Shown: positions 12,301 to 22,806 of the stretch, piece by piece
Layout of the letters: each line of letters begins with the position of its first letter
Numbering within the stretch: position 1 is the first letter of the stretch
Assembly (NCBI GenBank): GCA_954871525.1
Contig: OX940861.1
Coordinates: 8,664,842 to 8,728,841, forward strand
Length of the DNA stretch: 64,000 nt
Reading direction: 5' to 3'
From: Parietaria judaica
Taxonomy: Eukaryota; Streptophyta; Magnoliopsida; Rosales; Urticaceae
Made by a program: the position numbers and the translations under genes
Notes under the pieces: generated by a model
What the model was told of the DNA's origin: nothing
The model's database searches: none
The model's input: the letters and a program-made list of their open reading frames with translations, nothing else

Positions 12301-14109
12301 CAAGGTTCGACTTATCGTGGATAATCGTGGATAATCGACGATTATCGGTCTTACCGATGTTTACCGATAAATAATCCACTACACTAGTTGTCGTTTTGGT
12401 AACTTATCGCCGATAATCGAGATAATCGATAAATCCTTCTCCAATGGATTATCGATTTTTGCAGTGTAAAATTGAGGGACTTTTCGGTGCAATTAAAAAA
12501 AATTTGGCAAAAGTTTGCAAAGTTTTGATTTAAGTGTTTTTCTCCGAATTTCTTAAAATTTGTGCAAACTTTTTGGTAAATTTAAGAGTTATAATCATAT
12601 ATATGTATGAATCATGCATTTTTTTTCTTTGATATTTAATCATTTTTTCGATTTTTAGAAGATTTACATGAGTTCAAAACTAAAGAGTTAGTTGTTCATA
12701 TGAGTTATGTTCTTCAATGGGTAAAGATTAGTACTTTTGTGATTTTGAGTTGTTTTTTTGCATTCTTATGAATATATATTGATGAAAACTTGTTTTGATG
12801 AGTTAGTTTGTAATTATTTTGTGAGATTTAGAGGAAATTCAGTTTGTATGTTTGTTAGGCAAAAGTGTACAAAGTTTTGAATTTTTAAATTTGCTCAAAA
12901 TATAGATATTTTTTGATGATTTATTGTTTGTATATGCTTTAAAAGATTGTAGTTAGTATTTAGTAAGAAATATGTGTTTGTTGGTGAATTTTTTAGGCAG
13001 ATTTGATGATAATTCGGATTTCCTCATAATTGCGGCAAAAGTATTTGAAGTTGATCTTTTCGTGATTTCTGAAGTATTCTACTCATTTTTTTGGATGTTT
13101 TCATTCATTAAATATTTTTTGAAATATTAATCTGAGTTTTTGGTGAAATTTATTTTCATATTTGACGATAATTTGGCTATTCACATAATTGCGGCAAAAG
13201 TCTTTCAAGTTTATCTTCTTGCGATTTCTCCGGTAATCTACTGAATTTTCTTGCTTTTAGCTTTCATTAAATATTTATTCCTACAATAATGTGAGATTTT
13301 GGTGGAATTTAAATTTTTTTTTTAGGTAAACTTGTTTTTGCGGAAAAAGTACCTATTTTTGCCATTTGTCTTGCTGTTTTTAACTAGTCTCGTAATTCTT
13401 CTTTTTGTTTAGGTTGAAGATGAGTAAATACAATCTTGCAAGGGAGCATTTCACTCACAATGGGGATCCGAGCAACAACTCGAGTTTCAAGTGCAATTAT
13501 TGCGGAAAAGATATCAGAGTTGGCGGAATCACGAGGATGAAACAACATTTGGCCGGCACCGATAAGAACAAAAATTTCGTGCAGGAGATTGTACACACTT
13601 CGAACGTGCATGACTTGTTTTGGAACAAATATCTAAAGATGCATATTGAAGCAAGTTGTGCCATAGGATATCGTCTTTTTTTCTGAGGTCGGAGAAGTTG
13701 GTCTGAGACTCTGAGTATTATCTATTCATTATCTATCCATTATGTGTTTGAGTTTTTAGATTATGTGTTTGATAGTTGAGATTTGTAAGACTATGTTTTA
13801 TTAGTGTTTTAGATTGGAGACTTGTGATGGAATTAAATGTGTGTGTATGACTTTTTATTTTTATTTTTTATGGAAGTGTGTATGACTTTATCTTCATATG
13901 TTTTGAGGTATGATATTATAAAAATATTTTGTAAGTTTTCCGTCGATAAGTATCGAAAAGTGTCGATAATCCGTCGATAATCCTCGATAAGTATCGGTAA
14001 TCGGTAAGCTACAGTATTATTAGTTTTTCGTCGATAATCCGGTAATCCGTCGATTAATCCGTCGATAACGGCAAGCGATTTATCGGTTATCTCGATAAGT
14101 TGAACCTTG
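12301..14109. mobile_element. Internally deleted hAT element, 1.8 kb, with BED-finger remnant
   Basis: Terminal inverted repeats are CAAGGTTCGACTTATCG at the left and CGATAAGTTGAACCTTG at the right, 16 of 17 bases complementary. A perfect 8-bp target duplication CATAAGTC lies outside (12293-12300 and 14110-14117). Both ends are packed with GATAATCG/CGATTATC and CCGTCGATAA repeats (12310-12450 and 13930-14100), typical subterminal transposase-binding arrays. The only recognisable coding part is a BED-type zinc finger exon. The catalytic domain is missing, so the element is non-autonomous. The terminal motif is not the common CAGGG hAT end. Confidence 0.9.
13420..13686 (+). pseudogene. BED zinc-finger exon of a hAT transposase, truncated
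   Basis: The reading frame starting MSKYNLAREHF contains FKCNYCGKDI and GGITRMKQHLAG, the C-x2-C...H pattern of BED fingers at the N terminus of plant hAT transposases. An acceptor-like TTTGTTTAG precedes it. The frame ends at 13686 about 50 residues after the finger, without any DDE catalytic or dimerisation domain. The upstream 900 bp inside the element reads as non-coding and resembles intron. It could act only as a DNA-binding fragment, if expressed at all. Confidence 0.7.
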
Positions 14110-14145
14110 CATAAGTCACCCAACTGCTCAATCTCATTATTTTTA

Positions 14146-15279
14146 GGGTTAATTGAGGCAAAAAGACCAACCCTTTGGTCAAATGCTTTGCTGTGTATAC
14201 AACTTCCGTAAATGACGTCAAAAGTACCCAAACTTAGCATTTGGGAGTTAATCGATAAAATCAGTCCATGTGGTTGTTAGCCTTTGCCATGTGGCATGCC
14301 ACATGACATGCCACCTAATTATTAATTTTTAAATAATTTTTGAAATATTATTTTTTATTTTTTTAGTTTTTATTTTTAAAATAAATTAATTTTCAATAAT
14401 AACCAATAATGAATATTTAATAACCAATAATGAATATTTAAATTTAAATATTCATTATTGGTTATTATTATTAAATATAATTATTCATTTTAGAAAAGTG
14501 GATCAAATGAAATAAATAAAGAAAAAAAAATCACCGTTCACGGTTGATCACTCAAGCTCCGCCTCCGATCCGGTTCACGGGTGGAACGAAATCGCTTAAT
14601 ATGTTTAATAATAATAACCAATAATAATCATATGATTATTTAATGACAATTAAAAAAAAGAATAATATATAAAAAACATATTAAAAAATTATTATTATAA
14701 AATGCAAACACAAAAAAAAATATCATGCAAACAAATAAAAATAATTTTTTGTTAAATATAAATATGACTACTACTTTTTTTTTTAATAAGTGGTTTATAT
14801 TTAATTATGTCTTGACTTTTTAAACAATATGTATGTGTTTATTGGTTATTATTATTAAACATATTAAACAATTTTATTCGACGCGTGAACCGGGATCGGA
14901 AACGGAGTTCAAGTGAACCATGAACGGTGATTTATATTTCGTTCTACCCACTTTATTAAAAATAAATAATTATAACCAATAATGAATATTTAAATTTAAA
15001 TTTAAATATTCATTATTTGTTATTATTAAAAATATATTAAAAATAATAAAAATAATTTTTTTACTAAAAGTTATTTAAAAAATAATAATTAGGTGGCATG
15101 CCATGTGGCAGCCAAGTGCCATGTGGTATGCCACGTGGCAAAGGCTAACAGCCACATGGACTGATTTTCTCGGTCAACTCCCAAATGCCATGTTTGGGTA
15201 CTTTTGCCGCCATTTACAAAGGTTATATACATAATAGAGCATTTGACCAAAGTTTGAGTCTTTTTGTTGCAATTAACCT
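14146..15279. mobile_element. Mutator-like foldback element, 1.13 kb
   Basis: It begins GGGTTAATTGAGGCAAAAAG and ends TTTTTGTTGCAATTAACCT, flanked by a perfect 9-bp duplication TTATTTTTA (14137-14145 and 15280-15288), the size typical of Mutator-like elements. The arms are long: GGCATGCCACATGACATGCC near 14290 faces complementary sequence near 15100. A second inner palindrome pairs CACCGTTCACGGTTGA (14533) with its counterpart near 14920. No transposase is present. Its end resembles the smaller family at 20729 (GGGTTAATKRNGG, ...TTTGGTCAAA), suggesting a shared mobilising enzyme. Confidence 0.9.
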
Positions 15280-15700
15280 TTATTTTTATATTCAATCCCT
15301 GGTAAAAGGTGTCTCGCCCCGCTCCGTTCCGTGACATGTTTAGCTACGACTCATGGGCTGAGAATGATAGACATTGACGACTCATCAAAAGCTCGCCAGC
15401 CCTGCTCTGCACACTGAACGAGGCGGGTGTTCAGATTTAATAATTTTTGGGTCGGGCGAGTCACTTGATACTTTTAATGTATAAATTTTAAGAGTTTTTA
15501 ATAATAAAAAACAATTTTCTTCTTCCATTTAATGAGCTCTTGGTACCGTTTTATGAAGTTTGTTTATTCGTATAAATGCATGCACGAGCTTTTGCAATCG
15601 GATTAAAATCCAAGAATATGTCTCACCGAATATTAAATTTAAAAAAATATATCTTAAAAAAGATGCTGAAAAAATAAAAATAAAATAAATACGCGGGTGA

Positions 15701-15708
15701 TATAAAAG
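15701..15708 (+). promoter_or_regulatory. TATA box of the KH-domain gene
   Basis: TATAAAAG lies about 110 bp upstream of the start codon at 15812, leaving room for a leader of roughly 80 bp that is rich in CT (TCTCTCTCTTCTCCC), as is usual for plant leaders. Confidence 0.6.
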
Positions 15709-15811
15709 CCCAGTCCACTTGTAGTCCTCACACGACGCCCTCACATCACAAACCCAGCCTCTCCATTCTCCCAAACCCTCTAGGGTTTCGTTTCTCTCTC
15801 TTCTCCCAACA

Positions 15812-18800
15812 ATGTCGGACGAGCCTCAGTACGCTTCCGCCGGAGAGCCCGGCATCAACAAGCGCAAGTACGAGGAGCAGACCACGCCGCCGCCTCGCCG
15901 CCAGACCGGATTCTCGGCGCCGATCGTCTCCGCGTCGCCGGACTCGGCTCCTCACTCCTACAACAGCGTTCCTCCTCCCACCGACGAGATCCAGCTCGCC
16001 AAGCAGCGAGCTCAGGAGATCGCCGCTCGCCTCTTCAACGCCAGCGCCGGAGCTGCCGCCGCTGCCGCCGCCGGAGCGCCGCCGCTCGATGGGAAGCGTG
16101 CTAGGGTTGAGAATGGAGGTGGATACGATTCGAGTGATAACAAGGGTTTCAGCTCCGCAGCCAGTGGTTTGTCCTCTTCTTCGTCATGTATTCGCGTTTC
16201 CTTGAACTTTAGTTCTGGATTTCAGGAATTTTATTTCATTGTTAGATAATTTTTTAGTGATCCTTGTTCACTGGTGACAATTATACAGATATGAAGCCGT
16301 ATAATTCGATGCCTTCTTCGATTCCTGTTTCGTATGGCTATCAGGGCGCGAGCAAGAAGATGGATGTTCCGAATGGGAGGGTAGGTGTGATTATAGGAAA
16401 AGGCGGAGAGACTATCAAGTATCTTCAACTTCAGTCTGGAGCGAAGATTCAGGTTACTCGGGATATGGATGCTGACCTCAACTCATCGACGAGGGTGGTT
16501 GAGCTCATGGGCACCCCGGAGCAAGTCGCCAAGGCCGAGCAGTTGATCACTGACGTTCTTGCTGGGGTATTGATTTCTTTTCCAAATATAATTCAGCTTT
16601 CAAATTAATATGTAAAATGCATTTTTCATAGAGATGTGGAGTGTTCTGTTTCGATATTGAGTATTCGTGCCATGTTTTTGAGCAGGCTGAATCTGGGGGT
16701 CAAGGTGGAAATTCTCGGAGGGGAGGAAGTCAACCTGGTTCTGAACAGTTTGTCATGAAGGTTCCAAATAATAAGGTACGCTGCTTTCGAAATTGTAGTT
16801 CTGGCTTTTGTTTGGATTGCTTTTGACGTGTATAATCAATTTCAGGTTGGTCTTGTGATTGGTAAAGGAGGAGAAACTATTAAGAATATGCAAGCCAGGA
16901 CTGGAGCTCGGATTCAGGTATGTTTTCATTTCTTTCAATGGATTTCAGTGGTCGGGTTAGTTCTATAATAACAGTGTCTGGAAACCAAATTTATAATCAG
17001 GTGATTCCTCTGCATCCGCCACCCGGTGATATGTCGAACGAGAGGACCTTGCAAATCGATGGAACGGCTGATCAAATTGAAAGTGCAAAACAGTTGGTTA
17101 ATGAAGTGATCAGTGAGGTATGGTTGATTTATGCTAGTTTAGAATTATGTTCAACTCCGTCCCTATTTTGTGAATTATATTGTTTGATTTTCTCTCCTCT
17201 AAAACATACGAATCGTTTTCTTTGTCTGCTTTTTATATTTTTTGCTTGCTTCTTCTGTTGGAGGATTAGCTCTTTCATTGAATTGGTATCCTTGTTTTAT
17301 ATTGTTTGATTTTCTCTCCTCTTGAACGATAACTCAGAAGAAAATTGTTGCTAATTGATATAATTATCTGCTAAAGCGGCATAATCTTTTTATTACTGTG
17401 CTAGTATTGCTGGTAATGTGCTTCTTATAGCGATTGTTCCCTAGTATTACTATTTTCTTTGTTGCAGGGACAAAGGTTTTCATTATGATTTATGATAAAT
17501 TATTCTTATTTAGAACTTATATTTTTTTCTTTCCCGTATATTTCCCCACAATATAATCCTATCAATTATTCTCTTAAACCCGTATTCACTATCCACTTTA
17601 TATTGGATTTCTTTGATGCATTTATTGTCCATCTTTTATCCCTTTGATAGTTTCATTGTTATCCACCAGAGATATCTTGCTTCTAAAAGTGTGATCTAAA
17701 TTTCTTTTGCAATTTCTAGTTCCCAATTTTTCTCGTCATTCTTAATTTGGATGCATCATTAAATATTCTCTTACGGTGATTATCCAGTATCATTAAATAC
17801 ACCATTGCCTGAACCAACTAAATTGTGACACATGGATTCACATAATAAATCATATCCATCGTCCTTTTGGATCTATTTTAGCTTGAGTTTCTATCCATAT
17901 ACAAATTATCAAGCTGCAGGGTCTTTCGGCTACATGCTCGTACATCTGCCAAGATAAGGATTTGTGACTGAGAGTCAGATTGAGGATAAATTATACAGTA
18001 CTAACAAAATATTTAAAGTCAGATGGAAGATTCTGTTGGTTAATTAGCTGTATTTCTTACAAAGTTTTTTTTATTGTTTCAGCTACTAAGATTGTCTCAT
18101 GAGTGCCATATTAGAATAGCTCTTAAGTTTGGGCGATTCAGTATGGGATTGTAGCTTTTTCAACCATCAAATATGCTTATCCAATCGTATCATATAACTG
18201 ATATTCTTATTGGGAAAATTATAGGGTTAGTTTTGTGGACATTTGGTTACACCAACATGGAATTCTTTGTGTTGGTGTTTCCACAGCTCATTCTGGTATG
18301 CTTAAATCCAATATTCTGGTTTTTTTAGTGTGATATTATAAAGAGCTGCCAGATTTTATTCTTATATAGAAATGCTCTTATAGATCTGAACTCTAAATAC
18401 TTATTCATCTCTATTTTTCTTTCCTCTTTTTAAGTTGCCTTTATAATTACTCTCTTTTCCATTCTCTTCGTTTTTTTGGTCCTTGTCCAATATATTACTT
18501 TTCCCGGGAATATCTTGATTGACTTTATGTTGATGACGTGATCATTTCAGTATCTATATAATACTATTACTAACCATTAACCAAGTATTATAATTTTCTT
18601 TAGCTCCGGTGAATAAAATTATAGCCACAATTGAGGTTGTTTTGTTTTCTTGTGTTCTATATGATCTATAAGAGTTGTATTGCTTCTAGGAATAAGTGAG
18701 TACTCTTGTCCCTTGTACACCGTATAGCGTTTAAGGTTTTACTTACATCAAACTAATCCTTGTTGCTACATAATTGCCGCTTTTATCGGCTGTCTCTGAC

Positions 18801-20167
18801 CTTCTGTTTCTCAACTATGACAATCGTAAAAATGAGTTTCTAGTATTGTGTATACAATGTGTTGCATAAACTAGTTAATGGTATACAATTCGGACTTTGT
18901 ATAGTATCTGTATTTGTACCCATTATTCGCTTCAGTAGGTAGAGGCTGGGCTTCTGCTGGCGTAACTCCTTTAGTTCACGAAGCACTACGGTATGTAGGC
19001 ATTGAAACCCTTCTAATACACCCCCGAGCAAGTTGATCACCTTATCAATATATCTTCTTTCATTATGTGTATCTATGTTATCTCTCTGTTTGTATCCCCT
19101 TTTTTTGCTATGTTATCTGCATCCATCCATGTGGGTCCTACCATCGTAAAAGTTCGCATGCGTTATTGTCCAAACAAATTTTCTTGCAGAATCGTCCTAG
19201 AAATACAGGAATGTCTGGAGGATATCAGCAGCAAGGCTTCCAACCCCGTCCACAGACGAGCTGGGGTGCACCCGGTGGTGCCCCTCCGGTCCAACACCCC
19301 GGTTATGGATACGGGCAGCCCGGCGCATATTCTGGCCCACAATCCCAGTACAACACCCAAGGCTACAACAATTCTGGCTACACCCAGCCGAACTCTGGCG
19401 GCGGGTATGCACCGAACTGGGACCACTCAGCTGCACCGTCAGCTCAGCAGGGAGGTGGGGCCTACGATTACTACGGCCAACAGCAGTCTGCACCGCAGCA
19501 GCAAAACCCGGCAGGCGCCGGAGCTGGAACGGATAATTCGGGCTATGGATATGGCCAGCCACCGGCGTCTGGTTACCAGCATGGTCATGGATACTCTCAA
19601 GAGGGGTTCTCTGGGTACCACGCTCCTCAACCTTACGGTCAACCGGCTTCGTACGATCAGCAGCAGAGTTACTCTGCCCCTGATCCACAAGCTCCGTACG
19701 GAGGGGAATCAGCCCAAGCTCCTCCTTCCTCGCAGCCTCAGGGTGGTGGAAATCAACCGACCTACGGAGCACCCCCAGCATCCCAGCCCAGCTACGGACA
19801 CGCTGGCTATGGAGCACCCCAAGCGCAAAAGCCGCCCCAGAATCCTGCGGCTTATGGCCAGTCCGGGCAGTCGCCGAGCACCCCTGGAGGTTATGGTCAA
19901 CCGCCGAGCTACTCACACTCTCAGCCGGACTCAGGAGCCCAGCGCGGTCCACCAGCGGGCTACGGTGCTCCGGCGGCTCAGCCGGGTTTCAATCCGCCAC
20001 CTTACGGTGCACCTGCAGGTCAGCCGGGTTATGGGCAGGCTCAGGCGTATAATGCTGCATACGGCGGTGGTTACTCGCAGCCGCCGGCTTACGATGCAGC
20101 TGCGCCAGCTGCCCAGAGTTCCTCCCAGCAGGGTGGAGCTTCTGCCAAAAAGTCGCCGCAGAGTTGA
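15812..20167 (+). CDS. Two-KH-domain RNA-binding protein, FUBP-like
   Basis: Six exons keep the frame: 15812-16163, 16289-16566, 16686-16775, 16846-16917, 17001-17117 and 19190-20167, giving 628 residues. The start follows a good leader and opens MSDEPQYASAGEPG. KH1 (about residues 140-208) contains VGVIIGKGGETIKYLQ and KH2 (about 233-302) contains VGLVIGKGGETIKNMQ. Both have the GKGG form of the GXXG loop that grips single-stranded RNA or DNA. The last exon encodes a long low-complexity tail rich in Gly, Gln, Pro and Tyr (YGQP, GYG, SQP), likely disordered and condensate-prone. The architecture resembles far-upstream-element-binding proteins. The N-terminal segment has alanine runs and a basic KRKYEEQ. 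The 2.07-kb fifth intron contains no visible element termini. Splice sites are all GT-AG. Target RNAs cannot be inferred. Confidence 0.93.
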
Positions 20168-20718
20168 TCGGAGTTTTGGTTGGGTTTGTTTGTTGGTCTG
20201 TATTTTGAGCTAAGGTAGTATATAGGTATGCTAGTTTGTATTATTTTAAGAATTTTAGTTTATTTAAATGGATTTTTTTTATATAAATATTTTCTGTTGA
20301 GTTGGGGTTAGTTTTGCTTGCTTATTAAGTATTGGATTATTGCGTTTCGCTGTTTAATCATTCTCTTTACGAACTTGTGCTTAAGCATTTTGAATTATTG
20401 TTACCAGCTCTTATTTAATCTTATTTGTTGTCCTATGTTTATATTCATATATATATATTTGGTCCCTGGAAGAGAAACTAATGTGAAACTTCACTGAATG
20501 ATCTTCAAAAACACCACTTGCTCTTCAAATGATCTTAAAATTGGCTGATCAGGACAAATTATTTTTAGAATTATAAAACTTGGAAGGACTAGTTATTGAG
20601 TGAAGTTTCTCAAACTAAATTACTAGCCAAAGGAGACGAGTGGGGCAGATTTTCACTCTGTTGGGTAAAATTTCACAATACTGCATCGTAATTAGTTCCG
20701 TCTCAAATCTGAGCGAAT
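20168..20718. other. 3' UTR and spacer
   Basis: AT-rich sequence after the KH gene, including an ATATATATATTT run near 20450. No gene recognised. Confidence 0.5.
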
Positions 20719-20728
20719 AACTAATTAA

Positions 20729-21187
20729 GGGTTAATGACGGCGAAAATACTCAAAGTTTGGTCAAAGAACCCCTCGTGTATCCAAAGTTTAAAAGTGGTG
20801 ACAAAAATACCCAAAGTCACATTTGGGGAGTTGACCACTTCATTATCGTAACGCCGTTAACTTACTGGTCACGTGGACAAATCTGTTTTGTTAAGTGTAA
20901 TCATTAGGGGTTCAATTAGTTGTGTTAAATAGTATTAATTAGGGATTTAATTCCTTGTTTTGTTGTAAACGAGGCTGATGTGAGCTCGTTCACGTGGCAA
21001 AAATTATTATGTCAGCAACCCACGTTTGTCCACGTGGCCAGAGTTAACGTGTAAGTTAACGGCGTTACGAGAATGAAGTGGTCAACTCCCCAAATGTGAC
21101 TTTGAGTATTTTTGCCATCACTTTTAAACTTTTGGTACACGAGGATTTCTTTGACCAAACTTTAGGCATTTTTACCGTCATTAACCC
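20729..21187. mobile_element. Mutator-like foldback MITE with 10-bp target duplication
   Basis: The ends GGGTTAATGACGG and CCGTCATTAACCC are perfect complements. The element, 459 bp, is bounded by identical AACTAATTAA copies (20719-20728 and 21188-21197). The inverted arms extend about 150 bp, including GTTGACCACTTCATTATCGT facing ACGAGAATGAAGTGGTCAAC. The centre carries ACGTGG/CCACGT motifs. It is homologous over its full length to 2896-3341. A 9-11-bp duplication and long arms fit Mutator-like elements. No ORF. Confidence 0.92.
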
Positions 21188-21197
21188 AACTAATTAA

Positions 21198-22000
21198 CCC
21201 AATTGCTGATAGTTTAGGGGTTTTAGACTTTTAGTTCCGCTCCAATCTTTATTTAATTTTTTTCTTCTTTCCATTCGGGTTTTAAAGTGGAGATTGCTCT
21301 TCTTTGCATCATTGAATTGTTCGACTTTGACTTGTTATTCTCACTCAACCATCGTGAAATGCGTCCTAAATTCTTATTCTTGTGTATTAGTGGTTGAAAT
21401 AAGATAAATGAATATTTTTTCATCACGAGTTCTGAAGCAGGGAATCCAATTCGATTATACCGCTAGTCTTTGAGGGTAATATTCAATTATTGTTGATGGA
21501 TTCACCGTTGTGGACCAGGCTTCTGTCTACGAGGACACTGCAATAGTATAATTATTCGTTGAATTCAGTCTTATGTAGTTGAAATTCATTAATTATGGTC
21601 ACACCATCAGATTCTCATCTGGGATCAGTGGCAGATCTGTAGAAAAACCAAGAATCGTTCACGATAAAAGATCAAAGCCGAGTAAATTGTGTAATGAAAA
21701 ATAAAGAGAGTGAAAAAGAGATGTAGCCAGTTATTGTAGCATGAAACGATAAGGGCATTTCCAGGCTATCTTCAACCGGCAAATTAGGTTTGGGCTCCAA
21801 GCGGCAGACAAGGCACCATTGAAAGAGGCTCTCGCTGTTGACTCGTGTTATGGAGCCTTTCATAAATAAAAAAGAAAGAAAAGAAACGAATATCGCTGCT
21901 TTAAATTTGAAGGGCACTGTGGAGATATTGCAGCACCCTCCAATCGTGATGAGAAGCAATTTATAGGCACAATGCAAAAGGTCGCTTGCTATTGGATTTC
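21198..22000. other. Spacer, possibly a minus-strand transcript
   Basis: No convincing coding exon. A 123-codon minus-strand frame (21672-22043) has no recognisable domain and is probably spurious. If the minus-strand TATA box at 22132 is used, this stretch would be transcribed. Confidence 0.4.
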
Positions 22001-22096
22001 TCAGCAAACACCCGTGTCTGACTTCAGTGCCATATTGCCACATACCAACATCATCGAAACAACAAGGGTTGAGAATCGACGGGAGAAGTTTCTCAT
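22001..22096 (-). CDS. Possible short ORF (31 codons) from a divergent promoter
   Basis: On the minus strand a TATAAATAG box (22132-22140) is followed 35-40 bp later by an ATG at 22096 in the sequence GAAATGAG. It opens a 31-residue frame beginning MRNFSRRFSTLVVS and ending KSDTGVC with TGA. The N terminus is arginine-rich and hydroxylated, like an organelle presequence, but no matching downstream exon was found and I recognise no family. It could be an upstream ORF of a non-coding or longer transcript. Evidence is limited to promoter geometry and an ORF too short to be significant. Confidence 0.25.
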   Translation of the reverse strand: MRNFSRRFSTLVVSMMLVCGNMALKSDTGVC

Positions 22097-22131
22097 TTCA
22101 GAGTACTGAACGATTTGCTGATCAAGAGACT

Positions 22132-22300
22132 CTATTTATAGCTCCTTCAGATCAAACCCTAACACGTGACGTGGCCGATTTTGATCGATTCAGAGCCTTA
22201 ATGGGCCTCGTGATTTGGGCCCAACGAGGGTCTGGGCTTTTATTCTGACGTGGCAAGTCAAGTTCAACCGCCATGGCTGCTTTATAAAAAAAAAGCTCTT
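22132..22300. promoter_or_regulatory. Bidirectional promoter region upstream of ferrochelatase
   Basis: TATA-like boxes point both ways: TATAAATAG on the minus strand at 22132-22140 and TTTATAAAAA on the plus strand at 22281-22290. Between them are CACGTGACGTGG (about 22163-22174), AATGGGCC, TTGGGCCC and CTGGGCTT (site II-like, 22199-22240), and an AAACGACGCCGTT motif follows at about 22303. Site II and G-box-like elements are common in promoters of housekeeping and light-related plant genes. Divergent use is inferred. Confidence 0.55.
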
Positions 22301-22806
22301 CAAAACGACGCCGTTAGACTGGCAGAGAAATAATACGGAGTTGGTATAGCTGTGTACGGACGACCTTCCGTATTTGACTTTTTCCCTTCTTCTTCTTCTT
22401 CTTCTTCTGCGTTTGGGAGCTGCAAATTCTTGGATTTGGAGATCGTCTCGTCGTGCACTTTGTTCATCAAGGCTCAGAGTCGGAGATCGTCTTCTCTCGC
22501 TTCCTCTTGTGGTACGTTGGAGCCTTTTGAGATCGTATCCATTTCTTTTGGTTGATCGGAGAACTGTTTGTATGAGAAACCTTTCTTGACCTTCAGTCTG
22601 CCATTGAATTTCGTAGCTAGGTCATGTTTCCATTGGTATTTGTACATTGCAAGATGTGTTTCTTGTAGTGCGCTCTTATTTGGATTGTCTATCAAAATTT
22701 TCTTTGATGAAGCGATTTTGAGTGGTTTAATGGCTGATTTATATGGATTGAATGTTGTGTAGGTTTTAGGGGTTTTGGGAATAGTAGTTTGCTTGATTCG
22801 GACGCA

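Noticed and set aside
19065..20213. A 382-codon plus-strand frame and a 251-codon minus-strand frame overlapping the last KH-gene exon
   Set aside because: Both are shadows of the repetitive GC-rich Gly/Gln/Pro/Tyr tail. Only the frame joined by splicing to the KH domains has homology.
21946..22021. C/D box snoRNA candidate (GTGATGA at 21946, CTGA at 22018)
   Set aside because: Spacing is acceptable, but there is no terminal stem and no recognisable guide region.
21672..22043. 123-codon minus-strand ORF beside ferrochelatase
   Set aside because: No domain, no splice support, and composition like non-coding sequence.
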